From assembly GCA_947623455.1 (NCBI GenBank), contig OX392527.1, positions 13,760,001 through 13,824,000 of the forward strand: a DNA stretch of 64,000 nt, read 5' to 3'. Both the position numbers and the translations under genes were made by a program. The notes under the pieces were generated by a model that did not search any database, was not told where the DNA came from, and worked only from the letters and a program-made list of their open reading frames with translations. The DNA is from Mimachlamys varia (Eukaryota; Mollusca; Bivalvia; Pectinida; Pectinidae). Shown here piece after piece: positions 47,901-59,900 of this stretch; the first letter of the stretch is position 1; each line of letters starts with the position of its first letter.

Positions 47901-50900
47901 ATGGCCCCTTGATTAATGTTTCCTTGCAATCACAGTAAAAAGTATTATCAATTTTTAATGTTTAAGGCTACTGTCTCTGTTCAATTTTTAAGCAATACAT
48001 TGCAGAACTTTTTTTTTTTTTTTTTTACCTACAATTTGACTACCCCATTACAAAGCGGCGAAGCGGGAGATATTTATTCATTAATATTCATTAAAAATTA
48101 TTAATATTTATCAAATCTATGAATAAGCCTGTTCATTATATACACCATATAAGCTTTTTATCCCATAATGTATACCACATGTATATTTATTAATAAAATT
48201 CACCTTATACTGTACCAGAAAAGAACTCCAAATTGTACGCATACCGAAAATTACAGATTTATTTAAAGATAACAACTTGGGAAACACAAACACAAGGTCT
48301 AGTACTTATGTGTGGGCATGTGTGTGCATTGATGCATGCATGCGCATGTGCATTGCTGCAATTAATGGACATCTATGCATGTGTATGCATGTATGTGTGT
48401 TTGTGTGCATGCAGGTGTACATGTGTGTGTGCACGTGTGTTTGTGCTAATGTATGTGTGTGTGAGGGTATGTATGTGTACATGTGTGATTTATGTGTATG
48501 TGCATGGATGTATGAACCCCTGTGTAATGGTTCATAATATTAGTGCATGTCAATGTGTACTTACATGTGCACATGCATGTCTGTATGTGTATGTATGTGT
48601 GTGAACTATATGTTTATATATATTAATTTACCTGTGTGTGTATATCTACCTGTATCCTGGCTGTATGTGATACATTTATGTATTCGTTATATATGTACAT
48701 GTTTATTGTTGATGAATAAAAAAAAAAAAAAAAATAAATAAAAAAAAAAAAAAGAAACATTCATCAAGACCCTCACACACGCCAGCTCGGGATGCTGTTT
48801 AACGTAAATTAGAAACATTCATTAAGACCCTCACACACGCCAGTTCGGGATGTTGTTCAATATATAATATAGAAACATTCATCAAGACCCTCACACACGC
48901 CAGCTCGGGATGCTGTTCACCATATAATATAGAAACATTCATCAAGACCTTCACACACGCCAGCTCGAGATGTTGTTCAATATACAATATAGAAATCATT
49001 CATCGAGACCCTCACACATGCCAGCTCGGGATGCTGTTCAATATATAATATATAGAAAACATTCATCGGACATTATCAGCACAGTATTTCCCTGGCCTTA
49101 GCTTTATCATATCACGCCAAGGAAAATACCTATGGGTCTATAAAACCTTTATTGGAATTTAACATCGGTTACACTTAGACAACAAATATGAAACACGGAA
49201 AGGTTGGAGAGATAATTGAATAAGATCAAAGTACATGTATGTTCCAGAATAGCAAACATCCTCTGGTGGGTAAATCTACGTCAAATCCAGGGTAAGTCTC
49301 TAAAGCATGAAAAGCATTATTTTTCTTCAGTTTATAACGACACCCACCATTTTATTTAGGTAAAACCTAAGCAAATACCATGGCCTCAAAGTGAGGACAG
49401 ATGCATATTCTCAGTGACAACAAGCAGGCATAATAATGAGCATATCAAAAAACGTCCGTATCCATATATTGCAAGAACGTCTGATATTTCTAAATGAGAC
49501 TAAGATGGCGACCATAAAACTTACTTGCCCATAGTCTTCATCAACCCGTATCTCTCGAATACCTGTGCCGTAAGCTTGTTCGTCAACAGCTGACATCTAT
49601 CACGAACATCTCAATATCAGAGCAAGACTTAGAATAACGAATTAACTGCGACCTGTCAGCACCATAGGATGAATAATCAGGGAGGTTACTCCCAAGAAAG
49701 GGAAAGTTCACAATTGGAAAATCGAAATCATTACGTTTATTATACAACTTAGTAGTAAGCTGCCCGTTTTGGTTATTGTGTAAGTAAAGATCAAAGAAGC
49801 TGATGTAGAAGAGTCGGTTGTGACCTTTATTTCAAGTTCAGAAGGGTATATACGATTGACTAGGTCAGCAAACATCTTGTTGTTTATTGACAACACATCG
49901 TCGATATACATGAAAGTGAAATTGAAAAATTTGGCAAGATTTTTGTTGCCCGTCCTGATAAGGCCATCGACTAATTCAACCTCATATAAAAACAAAAACA
50001 AGTCAGCTAAAGTGGGGCAAAGTTTGTTCCTATTGAAATGCCAACGGAAATCTATAGTCCGAACCCAAGATAGTTCAAAATCATGTATTTGTATCATCCT
50101 CCACCTTTTCTTCGAAAAGAAAGCTCTCATGATGAGAGACCGAAGACATTCTTTCAGTTTGGTATGTGGTATGGTAGTATACTGGGAAAAAAAATCAAAT
50201 GTCAAAATTATATTTGAGAAGGGGGTTCTCAAGACTGATCAGAAGATCTAACGAATTTTTCAAAATCCACATTCCGTTAATTCCACTCCTGGAGTATACA
50301 GTGTCACAATAAGACTGAAGCTCTGATTTAACGGTAGTAAGAATTGTAGTAAGAAGTGTTGATAATGAACAATGAGAAGGGTCAGCGATAAAACGTTGCT
50401 TATAAGGATCCTTGTGCAGTTTAGATATCCAATATAGACGTGGTCGAGACGAGGTAGGTCAGCGTCTTAATCATTAACGGGTATCTTGAAAGATTGTAAT
50501 ACTGATGTTTGGTAAGAAAGTATTTCATCTTTTGAAAACCCGGTTAATGCGTAAGTAGGGTTACCTTGGTTATCAAGCAGGCCCAGTTCTTTTTGTAAAC
50601 AATGAATGTACTAGTGTTTGCAAACCAGGATCGTGTTATTAGATGCCCTGTTTGCAGACACAACCACATACTTATTGGATATGTCGTTGAGTGTAGTTCG
50701 AACAGCGTGGTTCAGAAGTATCGACTTATTTTTAATTTTTATTTTGTATCACAAATCGCGTATTCTTTTCTGGATAAAGGACCTGATAGATTTCATTCAC
50801 TCTGAAAGTGAATTCAATGCAGCATGTGCACGTTTAAACCATTGTCTGGCATAATCTTCCACATACCTCATAAGAATCTTGAAAATCACATTCAATTGGG

Positions 50901-53900
50901 GGGATGGAGTCTATAAAATGAATTAGAGAATACAGAAGCGTTAACAAAATCCTAATCCGAACTCAAAATCGATTAAACCAGGGCCAAATATGAACAAAGG
51001 AAAAATTTATATGGAGACCTTTGTAAAAGTACAATATAATAAGACCAGGTGTTCCGGAAGAGTAAGTGTCTTCTGCTTCATCGACGACACCTGCCATGTA
51101 AAGTTTTGTCACGTCCAAGTAAACATCAAGTTCTCAAAATGAGAACCGAATATCATTGTCATCCACAACAAGTAAACACACTAATGAGCATACTCAAAAA
51201 CTTCCATCTTCATATCACTAAAAGATATAGAATATTTTTCAATGAGACAAAGATGGTGACCATTAAACTTGAAAAACTTAAAAGTCCATCGATACTTTAG
51301 GACCTTTCCCGTAGCGTTGTACTGGGGATGATATTCAGATTGTCAGTTGCTATGTGTCCAGCTGGACCATAGCAATGTGGGATGAAGAATATGAACATGC
51401 TGAAGGAGGGGTCATCTTACAAGCCCAGTATATGTAACTTTTGGCAAAACTTGAAGCGATAATCAAACCTAATAACTTATTGTATTTATAGATTGAGTTA
51501 AGATTAACTGATATCAGCAATATGTAAGATGAATTTTTACGCGGTTACCGGATACAGCAGCAGTTAAAACTCGGTATTTGTAAACACGCGTCCATTTTGA
51601 ACCGTCTTCTAACTTTGGCTTGTTGTTGAAGTGGGCCACACCTGAATTATTTTCAATTCTTTGGAATTTTCTATCAAGAGTTCATTGTTAGTTACCGCTC
51701 AGGTTTACTTCGTTTTAGACTTATTTTTGCATGGTTATCTACTGGATTTTTTTCAGAATTTTTCAGAATCACGAAAAAATTCCTGAAGTGTTACGTATAT
51801 TGGGTCTTTAAGGCCATTTATCTCTTTTATATCGGAAGTACGGTGGTATGTTAGCTTGGCGTGAACAGACGTTTGATAAAACCCGCTAAGACTGTTCGTC
51901 AGCCGTGGACACGTATCATAATCAAAAGCACAGGAAGTACTGGAGGAGGCGTTACTCGAATGTTTGGACATGGTAAAAAAATTGAACGTGAAAGGTGCAT
52001 TTAAAATGCTATTATAGATGCAAAAACAAACAATTGTTGATTAACATGTATGAACAATTATTAACTATATCCGATTATAAATTGTATATATGTTATAAGG
52101 TGAACTTTAAATTATTTAAATCAATATGTTGTTATTTAAGGTGTCAACAGTCTCGAAGATTTGTTTGCCTGTAGTATATGTTAGGGAGAGGAATTAACAT
52201 AAGCTCCAAGTTTGTTATCCAATCCCAGTGTAATAATATACTGTATCAAATGTCATGCTCGAATTTTGAATAAATACTGTTTAAACTAACAAATCCGAAG
52301 ATGCTCAACTTGCTTAACTTTTTTATTATAATTAAATATTCATATTATACATAATCAAAATATTAACTGTTTACTACCGCGAGGATATTTCAAATCATTA
52401 TGAAAATCTCAGAAAAATTATCAATACATGATCGCGACCAAGTCAAGGTTGTTGATTGTTCTTGCGTAAAGTACTGCGCACCCCGTTATTGACACTTACC
52501 GATTTTCGTTTAAGCGATTGAACCGGTCCGACCAAAGTTGTTTTTATACCAAATTAAGTCTAACCTCGTAATCTCATGTTGCTTTAATGCCAGCCATGAG
52601 AAAAACCTTCATAAGCATTGGCATGTCCGCCATGATTTTCACCCAAAACGTTACATTTGAAGGTGAAAGAACCGGTTGTTCAGCAGAATGGAAAACAGAC
52701 TTAACATATAATATATTATCCGGTTTTTAGCTAAAATCTATATACACGGCGTTACTAACGCCTCCATACAATATATTGTATTTTGAGAAAGCGACTTGTA
52801 ATCATCGTAGGTCAGGACATGTTTTGTTATATCAAGAAAAGGAAGTTTACGATAGAAAAAAGTGCAGATTACTACTAGGCCGTTCTAAACACCATATACC
52901 ATAGAACTATCGTCACCGTTGTTTTCTAAGCCAATCAGAGGACATTATAGCTTTCTTGAGTCTTTATATTAAAGTTTGCCATTTCATGTTCAGTATATTC
53001 CCGATGAAAAACTTACATATAGTTTTATAAAAGTTTTATAATAAAATAAAACAAAAATATCCGACCCACGACGCTCGACTGAAGTGGTCCTTTAGTTCAA
53101 GAAAAGATGCTAAACAACCTCATATTGTCCGCAAATATAAACCCGACAGGGAAAATGAAGGAATGGGCAAGGTGTTTGTAATCAGTCGTGATAAGATGGT
53201 GTAAAACCATATCTCGAGTCATTCTAAACCAAAAAAAAGGACAGAATATGAAAAGATATAAGAGAAATACCAAATCAATGAAAACACGCACCAATGCGTT
53301 TCTGCATCAAGTTATATACCTGATAAAGTACGTTTCAGTCGACGGCAGCAATGGGTAACTTTCTGTTATCTATCAGAAACACTGTATAAAAATATAAATA
53401 TCAAATGTGAGAGTAAACCTGCATGGATCAGAGAGCATAATGCAAAAGCTATCACGGAATGTGTATTTCGTGCCAATCTGATTACAATACAGATCCTCAC
53501 TATTACTATCGTGTGTAGGATCTGACAGCGACCAGTAGAAGGTCATGTGCAAATGACCTTTGTATTAACCAATCACAAATCGCTGCTTACCAGATTCTGA
53601 AAGTGAAAAGCTTATTTCAATTTGTTTCTTTACTTGTCGTTAAACCAAAGTAAATTAGCTGTCAGATCCTTCACACGATAGTAATAGTGAGAATCTGTAT
53701 TTTAATCAGATTGATTTCGTGCCAATCGATGGTGATGTGTGTATGATTACGTGTCTAGTAAATGCCCACCTAGAAACGTGAGACCGAGCTGTGATATGAT
53801 TACGTCACTAGTAAATGCCCACCTAGAAACGTGAGACCAAGCTGTGATATGATTTCGTCACTAGTAAATACTCACCTAAGGAACGTGAGACCGAGCTGTG

Positions 53901-56900
53901 ATAATATTACGTCACTAGTAAATACCCACCTAGAAACGTGAGACCAAGCTGTGATATGATTTCGTCACTAGTAAATACTCACCTAGAAACGTGAGACCGA
54001 GCTGTGATAATATTACGTCGCTAGTAAATACCCACCTAGAAACGTGAGACCGAGCTGTGATAGGATTACTTCACTAATAAATACTCACCTAAGAAACGTG
54101 GGACCGAGCTGTGATAGGATTACGTCACTAGTAAATTCTCACCTAAGGAACGTGAGACCGAGCTGTGATAGGATTACGTCACTAGTAAATTCTCACCTAA
54201 GGAACGTGAGACCGAGCTGTGATAATATTACGTCACTAGTAAATACCCACCTAAGAAATGTGAGACCGAGCTGTGATAGGATTACGTCACTAGTAAATTC
54301 TCACCTAAGGAACGTGAGACCGAGCTGTGATAATATTACGTCACTAGTAAATACCCACCTAAGAAATGTGAGACCGACCTGTGATAGGATTACGTCACTA
54401 GTAAATTCTCACCTTAGGAACGTGAGACCGAGCTGTGATAATATTACGTCACTAATAAATACCCACTTAAGAAACGTGAGACCGAGCTGTGATAGGATAA
54501 CGTCACTAGGAAATTCTCACCTTAGGAACGTGAGACCGAGCTGTGATAATATAACGTCACTAATAAATACCCACCTAAGAAATGTGAGACCGAGCTGTGA
54601 TAGGATTACGTCACTAGTAAATTCTCACCTAAGGAACGTGAGACCGAGCTGTGATAATATAACGTCACTAGTAAATTCTCACCTAAGAAACGTGAGACCG
54701 AGCTGTGATAGGATAACTTCACTAGTAAATACTCACCTGGGAAACGTGAGACCGAGCTGTGATAGGATAACGTCACTAATAAATACTCACCTAAGAAACG
54801 TGAGACCGAGCTGTGATAGGATAACGTCACTAGTAAATACTCAACTAAGAAACGTGAGACCGAGCTGTGATAGGATTACGTCACTAGTAAATTCTCACCT
54901 TAGGAACGTGAGACCGAGCTGTGATAGGATTACGTCACTAGTAAATTCTCACCTTAGGAACGTGAGACCGAGCTGTGATAGGATTACGTCACTAGTAAAT
55001 ACTCACCTGAGAAACGTGAGACCGAGCTGTGATAGGATTACGTCACTAGTAAATTCTCACCTAAGAAACGAGAGACCAAGCTGTGATAGGATAACGTCAC
55101 TAGTAAATACTCACCTGAGAAACGTGAGACCGAGCTGTGATAGGATTACGTCACTAGTAATTACATAAATACTCAGCTAAGAAACGTGAGCCGAGCTGTG
55201 ATATGATTACGTCACTAGTAAACACCCACCTAGAAACGTGAGACCGAGCTGTGATAATATTACGTCACTGGTAAATACCCACCTAGAAACGTGAGACCGA
55301 GCTGTGATAATATTACGTCACTAGTAAATACCCACCTAGAAACGTGACACCGATCTGTGATATGATTACTTCACTAATAAATACTCACCTAAGAAACGTG
55401 GGACCGAGCTGTGATAGGATTACGTCACTAGTGAATTCTCACCTAAGGAACGTGAGACCGAGCTGTGATAATATTACGTCACTAGTAAATACCCACCTAA
55501 GAAATGTGAGACCGAGCTGTGATAGGATTACGTCACTAGTAAATTCTCACCTTAGGAACGTGAGACCGAGCTGTGATAATATTACGTCACTAATAAATAC
55601 TCACTTAAGAAACGTGAGACCGAGCTGTGATAGGATAACGTCACTAGAAAATTCTCACCTTAGGAACGTGAGACCGACCTGTGATAATATTACGTCACTA
55701 ATAAATACCCACCTAAGAAATGTGAGACCGAGCTGTGATAGGATTACGTCACTAGTAAATTCTCACCTAACGAACGTGAGACCGAGCTGTGATAATATTA
55801 CGTCACTGATAAATACTCACCTAAGAAACGTGAGACCGAGCTGTGATAGGATTACGTCACTAGTAAATTCTCACTTAAGGAACGTGAGACCGAGCTGTGA
55901 TAATATAACGTCACTAGTAAATTCTCACCTGAGAAACGTGAGACCGAGCTCTGATAGGATAACGTCACTAAGAAATACTCAACTAAGAAACGTGAGACCG
56001 AGCTGTGATAGGATTACGTCACTAGTAAATTCTCACCTAAGAAACGTGAGACCGAGCTGTGATAGGATAACGTCACTAGTAAATACTCACCTAAGAAATG
56101 TGAGACCGAGCTGTGATAGGATTACGTCACTAGTAAATTCTCACCTGAGAAACGTGAGACCGAGCTGTGATAGGATTACGTCACTAGTAAATTCTCACCT
56201 AAGAAACGTGAGACCGAGCTGTGATAGGATAACGTCACTAGTAAATACTCACCTAAGAAATGTGAGACCGAGCTGTGATAGGATTACGTCACTAGTAAAT
56301 TCTCACCTGAGAAACGTGAGACCGAGCTGTGATAGGATTACGTCACTAGTAAATTCTCACCTAAGAAACGAGAGACCAAGCTGTGATAGGATAACGTCAC
56401 TAGTAAATACTCACCTGAGAAACGTGAGACCGAGCCGTGATAGGATTACGTCACTAGTAATTATATAAATACTCAGCTAAGAAACGTGAGACCGAGCTGT
56501 GATAGGATAACGTCACTAGAAAATTCTCACCTTAGGAACGTGAGACCGACCTGTGATAATATTACGTCACTAATAAATACCCACCTAAGAAATGTGAGAC
56601 CGAGCTGTGATAGGATTACGTCACTAGTAAATTCTCACCTAACGAACGTGAGACCGAGCTGTGATAATATTACGTCACTGATAAATACTCACCTAAGAAA
56701 CGTGAGACCGAGCTGTGATAGGATTACGTCACTAGTAAATTCTCACTTAAGGAACGTGAGACCGAGCTGTGATAATATAACGTCACTAGTAAATTCTCAC
56801 CTGAGAAACGTGAGACCGAGCTCTGATAGGATAACGTCACTAAGAAATACTCAACTAAGAAACGTGAGACCGAGCTGTGATAGGATTACGTCACTAGTAA

Positions 56901-59900
56901 ATTCTCACCTAAGAAACGTGAGACCGAGCTGTGATAGGATAACGTCACTAGTAAATACTCACCTAAGAAATGTGAGACCGAGCTGTGATAGGATTACGTC
57001 ACTAGTAAATTCTCACCTGAGAAACGTGAGACCGAGCTGTGATAGGATTACGTCACTAGTAAATTCTCACCTAAGAAACGAGAGACCAAGCTGTGATAGG
57101 ATTACGTCACTAGTAAATACTCACCTGAGAAACGTGAGACCGAGCCGTGATAGGATTACGTCACTAGTAAATTCTCACCTTAGGAACGTGAGACCGAGCT
57201 GTGATAGGATTACGTCACTAGTAAATACTCACCTGAGAAACGTGAGACCGAGCTGTGATAGGATTACGTCACTAGTAAATTCTCACCTAAGAAACGAGAG
57301 ACCAAGCTGTGATAGGATAACGTCACTAGTAAATACTCACCTGAGAAACGTGAGACCGAGCCGTGATAGGATTACGTCACTAGTAATTATATAAATACTC
57401 AGCTAAGAAACGTGAGTCGAGCCGTGATATGATTACGTCACTAGTAAACACTCACCTAGAAACGTGAGACCGAGCTGTGATAATATTACGTCACTGGTAA
57501 ATACCCACCTAGAAACGTGAGACCGAGCTGTGATAATATTACGTCACTAGTAAATACCCACCTAGAAAGGTGACACCGATCTGTGATATAATTACTTCAC
57601 TAATAAATACTCACCTAAGAAACGTGGGACCGAGCTGTGATAGGATTACGTCACTAGTAAATTCTCACCTAAGGAACGTGAGACCGAGCTGTGATAATAT
57701 TACGTCACTAGTAAATACCCACCTAAGAAATGTGAGACCGAGCTGTGATAGGATTACGTCACTAGGAAATTCTCACCTTAGGAACGTGAGACCGAGCTGT
57801 GATAATATTACGTCACTAATAAATACCAACCTCAGAAACATGAGACCGAGCTGTGATAGGATAACGTCACTAGTAAATACTCACCTAAGGAACGTGAGAC
57901 CGAGCTGTGATAGGATTACGTCACTAGTAAATTCTCACCTAAGAAACGTGAGACCGAGCTGTGATAGGATTACGTCACTAGTAAATACTCACCTGAGAAA
58001 CGTGAGACCGAGCTGTGATAGGATTACGTCACTAATAAATACCCACCTAAGAAACGAGAGACCAAGCTGTGATAGGATAACGTCACTAGTAAATACTCAC
58101 CTGAGAAACGTGAGACCGAGCTGTAATAGGATTACGTCACTAGTAAATACTCACCTGAGAAACGTGAGACCGAGCTGTGATAGGATTACGTCACTAGTAA
58201 ATTCTCACCTAAGAAACGAGAGACCAAGCTGTGATAGGATTACGTCACTAGTAAATACTCACCTGAGAAACGTGAGACCGAGCTGTGATAGGATTACGTC
58301 ACTAATAAATTCTCACCTAAGAAACGAGAGACCAAGCTGTGATAGGATAACGTCACTAGTAAATACTCACCTGAGAAACGTGAGACCGAGCCGTGATAGG
58401 ATTACGTCACTAGTAAATACTCACCTGAGAAACGTGAGACCGAGCTGTGATAGGATTACGTCACTAGTAAATTCTCACCTAAGAAACGAGAGACCAAGCT
58501 GTGATAGGATAACGTCACTAGTAAATACTCACCTGAGAAACGTGAGCCGAGCCGTGATATGATTACGTCACTAGTAAACACCCACCTAGAAACGTGAGAC
58601 CGAGCTGTGATAATATTACGTCACTGGTAAATACCCACCTAGAAACGTGAGACCGAGCTGTGATAATATTACGTCACTAGTAAATACCCACCTAGAAACG
58701 TGACACCGAGCTGTGATAGGATAACGTCACTAATAAATACTCATCTAAGAAATGTGAGACCGAGCTGTGATAGGATTACGTCACTAGTAATTTCTCACCT
58801 AAGGAACGTGAGACCGAGCTGTGATAATATTACGTCACTAATAAATACTCACCTGAGAAACGTGAGACCGAGCTGTGATAGGATTACGTCACTAGTAAAT
58901 TCTCACCTTAGGAACGTGAGACCGAGCTGTGATAGGATTACGTCACTAGTAAATACTCACCTGAGAAACGTGAGACCGAGCTGTGATAGGATTACGTCAC
59001 TAGTAAATTCTCACCTAAGAAACGAGAGACCAAGCTGTGATAGGATAACGTCACTAGTAAATACTCACCTGAGAAACTTGAGACCGAGCCGTGATAGGAT
59101 TACGTCACTAGTAATTATATAAATACTCAGCTAAGAAACGTGAGTCGAGCCGTGATATGATTACGTCACTAGTAAACACTCACCTAGAAACGTGAGACCG
59201 AGCTGTGATAATATTACGTCACTGGTAAATACCCACCTAGAAACGTGAGACCGAGCTGTGATAATATTACGTCACTAGTAAATACCCACCTAGAAAGGTG
59301 ACACCGATCTGTGATATAATTACTTCACTAATAAATACTCACCTAAGAAACGTGGGACCGAGCTGTGATAGGATTACGTCACTAGTAAATTCTCACCTAA
59401 GGAACGTGAGACCGAGCTGTGATAATATTACGTCACTAGTAAATACCCACCTAAGAAATGTGAGACCGAGCTGTGATAGGATTACGTCACTAGTAAATTC
59501 TCACCTTAGGAACGTGAGACCGAGCTGTGATAATATTACGTCACTAATAAATACCAACCTCAGAAACATGAGACCGAGCTGTGATAGGATAACGTCACTA
59601 GTAAATACTCACCTAAGGAACGTGAGACCGAGCTGTGATAGGATTACGTCACTAGTAAATTCTCACCTAAGAAACGTGAGACCGAGCTGTGATAGGATTA
59701 CGTCACTAGTAAATACTCACCTGAGAAACGTGAGACCGAGCTGTGATAGGATTACGTCACTAATAAATACCCACCTAAGAAACGAGAGACCAAGCTGTGA
59801 TAGGATAACGTCACTAGTAAATACTCACCTGAGAAACGTGAGACCGAGCTGTAATAGGATTACGTCACTAGTAAATACTCACCTGAGAAACGTGAGACCG

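Larger units (their letters stand above)
44939..48751 (+). mobile_element. 5'-truncated LINE (L1/Tx1-like) with poly-A tail and target duplication
   Basis: It contains the 661-codon RT frame and ~1.8 kb of 3' sequence ending in an A-rich tail (48717-48751). AAGAAACATT flanks both ends (44929-44938 and 48752-48761). The 3' part includes a TG-rich microsatellite (48305-48640) and a repeat-like block at 47545-48070 that may be an older nested insertion. Inserted in GPCR intron 1, antisense to the gene. Confidence 0.8.

Noticed and set aside
48233..48741. Cys-rich ORFs resembling toxin or keratin-associated proteins
   Set aside because: They are read-through of a TG/CATG simple repeat in LINE 3' sequence.
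49225..51290. Hammerhead ribozyme in the Penelope-like terminal repeats
   Set aside because: I looked for CUGAUGA and GAAA core boxes with pairing stems and found no convincing set by eye.
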